Both the position numbers and the translations under genes were made by a program. From NCBI GenBank assembly GCA_033675545.1, contig JAWDGP010002543.1, positions 82,501 through 146,500 of the forward strand: DNA of 64,000 bases, given 5' to 3'. The notes beneath the pieces are model-generated. The model ran no database searches. It was given only the letters and a program-made list of their open reading frames with translations, and had not been told where the DNA came from. This document shows positions 1 through 19,911 of the stretch, piece by piece. The stretch comes from Elysia crispata (taxonomy: Eukaryota; Mollusca; Gastropoda; Plakobranchidae). How positions within the stretch are numbered: position 1 is the stretch's first letter; each line of letters starts with the position of its first letter.

Positions 1-1174
<1,174 letters not shown>

Positions 1175-1178
<4 letters not shown>

Positions 1179-2489
1179 TTCCCTGATGATGGTTTCCAAG
1201 GAAAATTGATGTCCATTTTTTTAAACTTGTGATACATTGATTACTTAACCGTGCCCCAAATCAGGACTAGGTGAAAAGCACTTCACGCCGCACATAATAT
1301 CTTTGGAAAAAGAAAGTTAGGGATTCTAGATCGAAAGGGAAGTTTTAATTTGCTTTCGAATTTCTCTCTTTATAAATGTTACCGGCCGAAAGATCGAAAC
1401 GATCTCATTGATGAGTTTAGTATAATAGAATTCACAAGTGCACGGCTGTGTTATACAAGCTCACAATCAATCAGGTCACAGGAAAAGGGGCGTTGCTATT
1501 TTACTACAGCTTACTTTATCATGGAAGTGCGTTACGCCCCTTTAATCAACAGTCTCTTATTCCTAGAAATTAGAGAACATTATGAAGTGAGAGTGCGTAA
1601 CACCCCTTTAGACATTTTCTCTTCTCATGGATTAAGGAAAGGTGAATAGCAGAGAAAAATCATTATAATTATAGAAAATACAATAAATGCTTCGCTGATT
1701 ATGTATGACCAATTTGTTTGGTCCAAACAGTTGGGTTCTTGCGGCTAAAAAATCGTATTGATTGTGTTTGGCATTGTGGTTTGAAAAGTAAAATAAAAGG
1801 CCCTACGCGATTAATTTTCTCCCTATCGTTTCTGATCATTGGGTTTCCTAAATTTGATGTAAAAGATAAAGTCTACAAAATTGATATCTAATCTTTTTTC
1901 CCCCTTTTAAAAATAAAATGCAACAATAATTTCTGTTTATCTGCTTTGATGCCCAAATTGCAAAACCCTTTGAACCTAAGCCATGCATCGGTTTAGAATG
2001 AAGCTCAAAGTGTTAACGGAGAAAATGCAGTACAGAAAGTTTTTTAAGCGCACACTTACGTTGTTTAATGTCCTTGGTAAAGAAATCCTGATCTTTTTCA
2101 TTTGAATAACTAAGATTCAGCTTCAAACATAATTTATAATCTTGATGCTTTCAGATATATAGTCGATCCCATAACCATGGTTATGGGTTGTCCTCTTAAT
2201 CTTGTTTTAAATTCCTGTTATTAAAAATATTTCCAAGCTATATCTACCCTTTACTTTTGCGCACTTGTTTCATTTTAAAAATTAAAATGGACGTATAAAC
2301 ATAAAGCGCTGACGGTAGATCTTAATACCGTTACTAAGATTTTCAATGCAATTCAAATCAATAAATAAAAGCCCTTTCAAATACTGTGCACAGCTTATAA
2401 CAGTAAAATTAGGGAAGCTGCAATTTTTAAGAACAACTGCGCATTTTTTTTTTTAAATCGAACAATTCGATAAACTGGATGTTCTGCAG
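1175..2489. other. non-coding, no gene seen
   Basis: This is AT-rich DNA without a recognisable exon. A 99-codon open frame at 1350-1649 has no recognisable domain and low-complexity composition, so I do not call it. The segment ends at a possible splice acceptor (TGCAG at 2485-2489). Confidence 0.45.
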
Positions 2490-2618
2490 GATTTGGTAGA
2501 ATCATTAAACAGCTTCACCGTGTACAGAGCTGCAACATGAAGAGCGCTGCGATACTTATCCGACACAATGATGATGTCGATAGAGCCGAGAGTTTAATGA
2601 GAGCTTTCCCAAATGTAG
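2490..2618 (+). CDS. candidate upstream exon of QPRT (uncertain)
   Basis: The segment is bounded by a possible acceptor (CTGCAG, ending 2489) and a donor (GTAG followed by GTAGGT, GT at 2619-2620). One frame is open throughout. Spliced to the acceptor at 7790, the single leftover base joins GT to make a Gly codon, and the frame enters QPRT at Gly-Lys-Thr-Ile-Val-Met. An ATG at 2537 in that frame would add 32 residues before the QPRT Met at 7805. The added peptide resembles nothing I know and is not part of the human enzyme. It could be a real N-terminal extension, a 5' UTR exon that is open by chance, or no exon at all. Confidence 0.35.
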
Positions 2619-5600
2619 GTAGGTTTTTTATCCCATATCAGTTAATCTTATCATCTTAACATCTTCTAATCATAACACAATTCCTATGAGATTAGGATTG
2701 TGGCAATGCACCGAAATGTTTTTGTTTTTTGTTTTGTTTTGGAGTTGTTGTTTTTTTATTCCCACTAAGGTTTCTTATGTCGCCTTGTATGGAAAGATAA
2801 CAAAACTAGCTGATTGGACCCAATTTAATAGTCACACATCATTGTTGCAAACATTGGGAGAACGAAGACTAGATAAAAGAACATCAATGCTATCGTTAGC
2901 ATTATCATCTCCAAATCTACACATTCTCTTATCCTCTTCATCTGTGCAAGAGCCGCATATTTTTCTACTAGAATTGCCCTTTTAACTATTCTCTGACTTA
3001 ATTTTTCATTGAGAGGTTTATTATTTTATTTCATTTTTTTTTTTTTTGATATAATCAAATTGTGCAAAAACACATTAAATAATCACCCACACTGTATTTG
3101 ACCCATATAAAAGAAAGCACAAGTTTCAATCAAATTAGACATAACAATGACCGAACAAATAAGTACGAATTGTTTTGCAGCAAAGTTTAATTTTTCATAG
3201 AAACGTGGAAACAGAGCTCAATTTGTCAGTTTTAAATAATAATCTGCACGAGTTGCACTCGGGTTGGGAGACACAGTGTAATATCACAAACATCAGCACT
3301 CTGTGCAGTTGACAAACAAACACAAAATTCTCTGGAGACTTTAAGTGTTAAAATAGGCTCAAAATAAAGGGCCAGGATGGAGTCGTTTCCATTTTGTACA
3401 TTCTTTTGTTGCAGTTGCGAAAGTGATAAAACTTTTTTGAAACTTCTGCCTCTTCATCAGTTAGCTACCTCCCCCTCCCCCCCCCCCCTTTTTTTTTTTT
3501 TCACCCTTAATACTTTCTTAACGCGTAAGAGGGAAAACACAAAACCAAAAACTATCTGTTATGATTTCCAAAATGTTTGACACAAAAAAGCTACAGATTA
3601 ATAAAAATTTCGCCTTTATGCTAATTTTAAATATAAGCTACAAAAGATTTTTTTAATGAATGAGTGCGAACTAGAACTTCCCCTGAAAATCATGTAATTA
3701 TATGTAATGACAAAGACTGAGCCTAAAATTTGTTTTTACAGAATTTGTCCATTATCAAAGAAAATGGACTTAGTGCCCCGAGTGAAGTGTGTAAGAAAAC
3801 ATTAAAAGCTAACATAAAGTTTGCTGGAAATTTCCATCTGAGGGTTTTATTGCTGTGAGGGGCGAAGTAAGTCACACAAAGTTAATGTTTTTAAAAGCTC
3901 TGCCCGGGAAGCCTGGTGCTGTTTCTTTTTTCAGGCTATCGTTTGATTCATACTTTGCGAACCTTTTTATTATGCTTTTGAACTTATTGATCCCCATTAT
4001 AAAAAAGGGCGTTAATTTTTTTCTTCTGTCATATTTTCTCTATTCGTTCAAAGGCAATTGAATTGACGAATCGACTTTTTCAATCTCATAAAAGTTTGCA
4101 CCTTTGCTTCCATCTATCCTTAAATATGAGTATGGGGAGATATTTTTTTTTAATCTTCTTCACCTCTAATACTCGAGCCGATCTTATCAACTACCATCTA
4201 CAGAGATAATAACGCATAGGCAGGTATACTGGTTTTGAACTATCTTCATGTCGCTAAAAAGCAAGATAATCTAATTTTCATGAAAAAAGAAAATGAAGTG
4301 CACTAGTCTTTATCTTTCACTTCCATTTTACGTTATCTGTTGCGAGCAAAGTTCAGTATTTTTGTAACAGTTTCACCACACACCAAAGCTGTTTAGATCT
4401 GATTTGGTCTGTATTGATATCAGGCGGACGCATTACTAGAATCCACTGCTGTGAAGTTCTCGTGCACATAACCCAGCCAACCATATACCGCAGTGAGTTG
4501 AAGGATACCACGGGTATGTAACATGTAGACCCAGGCCAATACATTGCCTTAAAAAAATGTTTTTTGTAAGTAAAGAAAACTAATGTTCGTGAACGTAGCG
4601 CCGGCCAAATAGACTTACGCGAACTATATGGTACTTGATAGGCTACTCTCATTAGGATTATGTAATAATTTGATGATAGACACTACCAGGTGGATTAGTT
4701 AGGCAGAGAATACAGTTATATAGGTAGTGATCACTCAGTTGATTGGCTTGTCTTGTAATCCCGCTATAGCAGATTACTGTGGTTTGAACAGACTCTTACC
4801 TCTCACGAAATGCCAGAGACTCCTTTTGTTTTAACGTTCTTTGGTCTTAAACGATGCCATAAGCTTGCGCGCCATTGCGGCTACGTGTACTCGAAGAAAT
4901 TTGTCACAGAACCCTTTAGAGGCTAGCAACAGTAAAATTCCGAACGAAATTTGTTGAAAAGAATAAAAACAAGCAGGTTCTGAAAATTTAGATCCAACGT
5001 AAATAAAAATATAATGTACCATAAAGTGCGATAGTGGGGTGGGCCGATTTAATGTTTCACTCATAAAGGAGGTTAAGTTATTTATAGCTCCACTTTACTC
5101 ATAATTAACGACCTAATGGAGGTATTAAAAAAACATAGCTCCATAAACTACGTACATGTATTTTTAAACTTTCTGCTTCAAATGAGTTAACTTATGGTAC
5201 GCGGTTAGACTTGACAGGCGACATGTCTTTTAGTTAAGGTATATATGTGAAACCAGCGGCCGAAGTAAGAGAAACTAGATTTAGATTTGGATCTAGATCT
5301 AGAGTCTAGATCTACGTAAATCAATTTTTTTTCGCTTGATACACAATTTTTTGATTGAGATCTTTACTTCACGCAACGACTTCATTGACCAGTATATAAT
5401 TTGGCTGATCTACACCCGTATACAAAACATTTTTTATTAGTCTAGACTAGAATCTAGATCTAGAGTCTAGTCTAGGTAGATCTAGTCACAGTTTCTTCTT
5501 TCCAAAAAAAAAAAAATCACCATACTAAGCGCAGATTATGGCTAAAGACAAGTGTTAGGGTGTCGTTGGGGTGAATTTTTAAAGAAAGCTAAGGTTCACT

Positions 5601-7790
5601 ATTAGGTCTACCCTAAAAGTTCGGGTAATATTGCAGATATCGGCTCAACTCACCCTAAGCTTTAAAATTGTATTCGTTTTTAAAGAATTTGATATATGCT
5701 AAGTAAGGTTTTATTCGTCGCAAATAAATACTTTTCAAGGTATAAGCATTTTTGTGTTGATAAAATCCCATTAAATTACAAGTTTCGATTTGGTCGGGGA
5801 AACATTGTGAAGACCAACGCGAGGTGGGCCGATATCTACAATTTTACCAAATTTTTATCTTGTCAAGTTAATCACTTTTTAACCTTTTATGTAACCAAAG
5901 TACATGATTGTATTTCTCCCTCAAGAAAGTGGCTTGGGCAGAGACTACAAAAGATAGCTCAAATTTGTAAACTCCGTCATGTTTTCATCTTGATCTAGAG
6001 AACAGTCAATTTAAGCCAATATCTTTTTATATATATATATACACAGGCGAAATTGTCAATTGTGGGTGAATGATTAAACCTAGAAAAAAGGAAAAAGAAA
6101 AACAATCTGTCTAGATCCAGATCAATAATCATTGCCACAATTAATTTTGTTTTTGTAATTAGTCTTATGTCTACAGGATTGTCTGAAATGTTAGAGCTAT
6201 TCGCTAGATCTAGTGGAAAAGCAAAATTTAAAAGTAAAATTCAATCCATTCAAGTAATCTAGGCAAGAGTTGAAGAAACATAGTTAAGAATTTATGGAAG
6301 TGAAACAATTTTAAGTTTTAATTTATGAATTTAATAATGTTTTGCAAACGTATAAAATCTAGGGATTTGGAACTGGTGAATGATGGATGGTGAAGACCTG
6401 GACCTAGATTTAAAATTTTAATCCTACTTGCTTATGAGGTAGTCATGTAATGTAATTGTAATTAATTTACTTTACGGTTCACCAGGCTGAAGCATGGCAG
6501 AATAATCAGACCAAGGATCTAGATCTAGATCTAGCATATTTTTTTTTTTACATGAATCAAAAATCTAAACTGACATGAAATACATTGGGCTTATTTAAAT
6601 TTTTGTGTTGAATTGTTGGGCTTGAACTGAAGTTGAACTTCCAAAAGTAAAATTTTGCCTTTTTAATCTTGAATATTTTTTTGCTACTATAGTCCTTTAG
6701 AACTAGGCCCTGATGCAAAATTTGGACATTACATTGTACTTCGACATAATTTAAAATGATTTAATGTAGATCTAGATCCAATACCCGGCAACTCGATGCT
6801 TAATTATTAGCTAAGTACTGGTATAATAGACTAGACTAGATTTATTTTTTAAAACTAAATAGTAAAAATACAATAACAAATTCTAATGTATTGAATATGG
6901 ATTAGATTCTCAAGATCTCATTGGAGTGGTTTACAATCATGCTGTCTTGAAGTTGAAATTAGGTGATCTTGAGATCTGCACCTTCTAGGTCACATGTAAC
7001 TCAGTTTTTTTTTAAATGTAGAAAGAGAAAAAAAGGCAAAATATATCAAGCATTTATGTTGATCATTACAAATTATCAGAAGAGATGCTATACCAATTAC
7101 TACAATTTAGGCTATAAAAAGTTTTAAAAATATGCTGTATGCAAATGTGATAATTTGTCTGAACTAATGATGAGAAGCCCATCAAGCTCATCTTGTTTTC
7201 AGAAGACTATGTGGAATAGGCTATAATTCCTTCAATGTAATATTTGAAAAAAACAATATCTAGGTTTAAACTTATAATATATATATATTAATTTGGGTTA
7301 GATCCAAATATATATATATATACTACACTCAGCCTATATTTGGAGAATTTTTTTAAGAAGTCTCATAAATTGATAAAAAGACATATTCAAGATATCGATT
7401 TGAAAAGTGAAATGAGGAGAAAGAAATGTTATAAATTTATAGAGCCATCATCTGTTAACGGACACAAAAATTGTGTTTCTAACAATGAACAATAATTGGT
7501 TTGGATCAAATGAATTTTTCACTTTCTTTGATTTTTATCCAGTAAAATTGCATTGTTTTGGTTTTTTTTTTCAAAATTTTTAGCAGATTTATTTAAATTA
7601 GCTCTTAGTGTGTGAACTGACCTTGTACACTTTTTTTGCATTTGTAGCTCCTGTTAAGTGGCAAAAATCATTTCAATACTCCTTTGCAGCTTGATTTTTT
7701 TTTTTCGACATTACACTTTGCAATACCATAAAATTAAGTGTAGAGTACTGCACTTAATGTTGCCTTCACAATATTTTGCTTTGATTGCAG
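2619..7790. other. presumed first intron of QPRT, no other gene seen
   Basis: This AT-rich, stop-rich stretch separates the candidate upstream exon from the first certain QPRT exon. It holds clusters of the TAGATC/GATCTA word (5270-5310, 5440-5480, 6510-6540, 6765-6780), a few AT runs (6030-6044, 7276-7322) and a C/T homopolymer pair at 3475-3502. A moderately GC-richer patch at 4370-4640 has no recognisable frame. No mobile element could be named with confidence. Confidence 0.4.
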
Positions 7791-7804
7791 GTAAGACCAT
7801 TGTC

Positions 7805-14649
<6,845 letters not shown>

Positions 14650-16215
14650 TACAACAAGGGAGTTTTTGATAAGTGTTAAACAGAAATCTGTTCTCTCTTT
14701 AGCTCTTTTACATACTTTGGGTGTTTGTTTTTTTTTCTTTTTTTTTTTGGGGGGGAGCTGTGTATGTGTGTTCCAAAAAAAAAAAACTAAGTTATAAAAA
14801 AATAGGACCCAACACTGTGATTTTTACTCTCTCAGGGTTTCTAATTTATAAGGCATGAAGGTGCAATTAAGTTTTGAGATTTTGCCATGCATGATTGTTT
14901 ACTTATGTAGTTCAGCCTGTGAAATAGCAGTATAAAGGGGAAAGCTGGTCTCTTATTTCCAATGTACAGATTTTCAAATCTGTTGTGATGAGTTAGCACC
15001 TGAGGGGAATGCATTTGGGGAGAATGGCTGTTGAGTTTTGGAAAAACTAAGTGAGTTTTTCATAGTTTCTGAGTACATGAAGTTAAATGGTAAATATGGC
15101 AAGGAGCATGTGAGAAACTCTTTTGGCATGGTAAATGGAATTGCTGAGTTCAGGAAAATGTCTTTCAGTTTTTCTTAAGGTAACATTTTATTAGTGTATA
15201 TGTACTGATAATATGTACTAAATCCATTGCAGGATTAGGAGCATAGAATGAGTTGTTGACATGATTGAGTGTTTGTGAGGTTTTTTGAAATGGACAATTC
15301 TTTTATACATTTTCCACTTTGTAAATTTTGACATTCAGAATCGCAACACTTTTGTCAACACTCAAAAGTTCACAGGATGTGCTTGGTACATTTTTATAAC
15401 AACAACAGCATTAAAAAATAAGAGCAGTGTAGTTTTTGCATTATATTATGACTTAATAATTGATGGCAAGCAGTGAGTTATGGGTTTTCTTGACATTTGT
15501 GATGTCATGTCAATATAATTATATAAGTATGTTTTGCAATTTATCAGTCTATATACCACTATAAAGCTTGCAATGTTATAATCAGAATTGTATGAACGAA
15601 TTTAATTTCTTGACATTAGAGCACTCATAATATTTTTTGTGCTTTCTTTTTTGAAACAGTAACGAATAAACCTTCAGTTTGACTTGATGCCAAAAATTGA
15701 AGAGTCAAAATTCTTACTTGTGCCTGATTCACCTTGATTTTGTTGTTTTTTGTATGAACAATAGATATATTTATGTGTGTATAAATATGTGGACGTGTGT
15801 GCCAATATTTTGACAGTACACATGTAATCTTATGTGCATCGTATGAAAGCAACCAAAGATACAGAGTTGAATCTCTATGATAAAACTATTTAATGATGTC
15901 AAAGAGACAAAATTATGACACTGCTACTCCTTTAAAATTTAATTTAAATCTCTGTAATCAAGCATTGAATCTTAGTAATTTTTTTAAGGCATTACAACAA
16001 GCCAAGCTTCCTCAGTGGTGTTTTTTTTCTTGTATTTACTATACATTTCAATTCACATACAACTCTTGTGATAGTAATTTTTTTTATTGAAGTAAAGATT
16101 TGATACGAAATTAGGAAGAGAATAGCAAGAGAACACCTTCATAAGAAATTGCCTAATTTCCATATTATATTCTATTATTTTCTGACAACCTTATTCACCT
16201 GAAAAAAGAAATATA
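14650..16215 (+). other. QPRT 3' UTR and downstream DNA
   Basis: No other gene is seen. The sequence is AT-rich with T runs near 14728-14750. The first canonical AATAAA downstream of the stop is at 15665, with an ATTAAA at about 15409. Which one is used cannot be told from sequence. Confidence 0.45.
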
Positions 16216-17094
16216 CAGCGCACTCCTAATATATAGACATGTAAGGATCCAAATTTCTATTTCGACATAAGCAAAAGTCGATCTATAGATGTCTCTTAAT
16301 TTAAATACCTCTTTTTTTTTAAATTACACTACATGTACGTGTACATTAAGCATAGGAATTTATACTCATAGGTAAGAGAAAGCAACCACCAGTAGCTTGT
16401 TAACTTTTGTTTACTTCCCTTGTTTTGAAAAATTTGATAAATACATGTGGCTTCCCTCTTGCACATGTACAGACTCTCCCTCCCCTCCTCCATGTGGCTT
16501 CCCTCTTGCACATGTACAGACTCTCCCTCCCCTCCTCCATGTGGCTTCCCTCTTGCACATGTACAGACTCTCCCTCCCCTCCTCCCCTAGATCTAAATTC
16601 AACCTGTGGGTTCTGTACAGGCAATTGTTGACTTTGTTGTACTGCAGGCCTGATAAGTGCTAGCCCAGTTCTGACTGACTGACTGTGCATCACTCTCTTG
16701 CTTGGAGTTCAACTTTACAAGGCCCCAAAACACCTGGCGTTCAGCCCAGTAGGCTAAGCCTTCTCCATTCCGAGTGAATCATTGAATGTGATAAACTACA
16801 CTACGGGCCCAATGGTCACTCCCCACCCCTTCCCTTCCACTCACTTTGTGATGTTGCATGAGGCATTTTGAGAGAGACAAAGACGTGAATGGGATCATTT
16901 TTTTGTCACCAGGCCTCTTTTGTCTTTTTACCTTGGTGCTATTGATGTCGATATAAGAGAAAAGAAGAAAGAGGGTGCCGATTTAGGGAACTGTAATTAT
17001 AGACAGTTTATAGGAGGAAAATTCGGTCCTGAAAAAGCATGTCGATATAAGAAAAATGTGTTAGAGGCGATGTCGATATAAGTGGTGTGCACTG
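16216..17094 (-). mobile_element. pogo/Tigger-like MITE, copy B
   Basis: This is the same element as the copy at 8464-9328, in the opposite orientation. It starts CAGCGCACTCC, ends GGTGTGCACTG and is flanked by TA. It differs by a 47-bp tandem triplication (16445-16585) where copy A has one related, diverged segment. There is no coding potential; the short frames over the triplication are by-products of the repeat. Confidence 0.8.
16445..16585. repeat. three tandem 47-bp units inside MITE copy B
   Basis: The unit begins ATGTGGCTTCCC and ends CCCCTCCTCC, and occurs at 16445, 16492 and 16539 with almost no differences. The near identity indicates a recent expansion compared with the age of the MITE insertion. 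Confidence 0.95.
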
Positions 17095-19509
17095 TATAAA
17101 AAAAATTATTTGTTCCTTATTATGGCAACCCTAACAGAATTCAAGAAACGAAACAGAACCTAAAACAAGGATAACAACTACTGAGATTTTTGGTGCTTTT
17201 ACTAGAATCAGGCTTTTCCTAATACCATTTTTTTTAAACTCTCATCGTCTCTCTATCTGGACCTCTCATTCACTTGATAATTCTTTGCTTCCACATGAAC
17301 TATATTTGTATATCTGATGGGTGCCATATTTTTTTTATTTACTTTAATAAGCAGCTGTTTGAATTGGTTTTCTGATATTCTTATTTTGCAAGAATAGATC
17401 ACTTCAGCAATCTAATGCTCCTGGTCGACAGTTCTTTGTTTATTAAATCCCCCCCCCCCCACCCTTTTTTTTTTACTTTCTTTTTTTCTTTCTCTTTTCG
17501 TCTTTAGCTCATTTGTAAGCAATATGAATTTTATGAATAGTCTATAACTCTTAAAATGTTTAAAAATAATTATGTGCATTATATACTTTTCCTGATTTTG
17601 TAGTCACTTTTTACAAATGAAAAATGATGCAATTTTCCACTTTATGAACATTAAATAAGTGCATCAAGTTTGTTTTTTTTAATTTTTTATAATTTAGTTC
17701 TTACATGTGAGTGGAAAGCTTTAATCGTAGATAGAATGACTTAGTCAAGGCTAGAGTTGCTGTTTTTTTTAGTTTTTATTTTGCTTGAGATATGAATTAT
17801 CGTACTTCAAATTATTGTCTTTGTGAGATAAGGGCATCAACATGAGATGAATAAAACAGAGATAGAGAGAAAGACAGACACACAGTAAATATCGCATAGT
17901 CTATGGATATATTTATAATTTGAGCTTTGGCAAAGTCCTATTATGGTGGATATTACATACCTTAATAGTTTGTATTTGGTGAAGGGGACAGATGATACTA
18001 TGGATAGAGTCTTAGATAGACTCTTCTGTTCATTGAATTTGAAAGACATGTCTGAAGAGTCTTCAAGTGTTGTGAATTAATTATATGAATCATGAACGTG
18101 AATAATGGATTGCCTTTTAGGAAAAAAAGTGTTCTTTTCCTACAGCCAATCACCCTGAGCATAGGTTGGGTGAGGATAATGAAGGATTATACCTAGACCT
18201 CAGTTGTTGCTTTATTTTTTCTCTTCATCAACTCCGGTTAGAGACAGGCTATTGCCACTGTTTAATCCTTTAAATGCGTAAAGGTTGAAGTGCCAGCCCT
18301 CTGGTTGCAAGCTAAGAAACATGGACGGCCAAGCAAAATATGGAGCAACTCATAGCACCCACTTGATGTAAATTTCTTAACTGAAGAGAACTGTGCATAC
18401 TTACCTCTTTGGCTTGACATGTTGTTGTATGTTATACTTGTTAGTATGTTATAGTGTCATGCTGTTTTATGACCAGTGATATGTTAGTTCAGAAAATTTT
18501 GAGTGATAATTATCTGACAGCGAAACTTTGTTCACTTGTTACTGATTGTAAATTTATCTGTAGTTTTCGAAGGGTGCAAGTTGAGCATGGGGCTGAGAGT
18601 GGCGATGCAGAGGTTCTGAGTTTAAAGCCTGGTAATGGAACTGGGTATTATTTCACCAGCTCTATTCTAAAGCTTGTCAGGAGCTTAATATTATATGTAG
18701 TCACTGTTATTGTAGAGATAACAATATCATTGCTCTTAGTCGTAGCCTCTTGGGCTGAAAATAAGATCTTGGATTTCCGGGCTATACTTACAAGTTGTTA
18801 CCTCTTTCATTTAAAAGCAACCTCTTTTTATCCTTCTAAGTAATCTTACATTGATAATAAGCATGATACTGTTTTTTATTTTAAAATGATTGAGTTGTGA
18901 GCTTAGAGGGAAAAAAACAAAACAAAAAAATAATCACTTTCATAGAGTGTAGGATTAGAAAGTTAACAAATCCAACTTCTGAGAAACTTATGAAAAGTTA
19001 ATTCAGTCTGTGCAACAGAAAAATAGGCTCTTAAAACTAAATTTATTTAGAGAAAGCAGAGGTCTGGAAAAGCAGAGACAATCTTCGAGTTAGATGTCTT
19101 TTTTTTATTAATACATGAATGAAGAAGAAGTGTGTATTTACGAGTATTTTTTCCTAAGAGTATGATTTTTAACACTCATATATCCGCTAAGTTACTATTG
19201 ATTCATTATCTAAATTTCATTGCCATAATTCTAACTTAAAAATTTTGCTTAAAAATTAAAATTCAGTTTATTTTCCTTGTGCCTCGAGTTTTTACAATAT
19301 ACGTGTATTCTGAGATGCAGTGAGCTCAAATAAAAGATTTTTGTTTGTTTACAAGATTGTATGTGTTGTGAATAAGGACTAGGTGTGTCTGTAAATAGTA
19401 TAATACAGTGTCTACAAAGAACTATCAATAGGGGACTAAAAAAAGAAACAACGCAGCTATAATTTTAACATATAAACGTTTCGCCTTTGATATTGGCTTT
19501 TTCGGTACC
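17095..19509. other. intergenic, no gene seen
   Basis: AT-rich DNA with a poly-C run near 17448-17460 and no exon. A 129-codon open frame at 18454-18843 has no recognisable domain and is not called. Confidence 0.5.
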
Positions 19510-19633
<124 letters not shown>

Positions 19634-19859
19634 AAGTCGAAGCTCAACTTTGATATTTTAGTACATTCAAAAACAGGTGGCAGTCCTACGGTTCCATATC
19701 AAGAGAAGTTTCGCAAGTGAAGAGTTTTCATTTTATATGTGTGTGTTTGTTTTGTTTTAATAGTTTTTTTTTCCCCACAGTTTATACCCTTTCTAACACT
19801 CTACTGGTTTCTCCCTAAAAGAGAAATTAAGAGTGAGAAAAATGAAAATGATGATAATC

Positions 19860-19911
19860 GAAACTGAAACGAAACTTAGTGGCTAGTGAAACTGAAACTG
19901 AAACTGAAACT
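19860..19911 (+). promoter_or_regulatory. GAAACT array resembling an interferon-stimulated response element
   Basis: Two blocks are seen: GAAACTGAAACGAAAC at 19860-19875, and four perfect GAAACT units in tandem at 19888-19911. The spacing GAAA-NN-GAAA is the consensus bound by IRF-family factors, which molluscs possess. It lies 4.6 kb upstream of the helicase/RBR start codon. It may be a real enhancer or a chance hexanucleotide microsatellite. Confidence 0.4.

Noticed and set aside
1350-1649. 99-codon open frame upstream of QPRT
   Set aside because: No similarity that I recognise and no evidence of splicing into QPRT.
18590-18640. GGTTCTGAGTTTAAAGCC, resembling a tRNA B box
   Set aside because: No paired A box or cloverleaf arms could be found around it.
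18454-18843. 129-codon open frame
   Set aside because: No recognisable domain, composition like the surrounding non-coding DNA, and no splice or start context worth noting.
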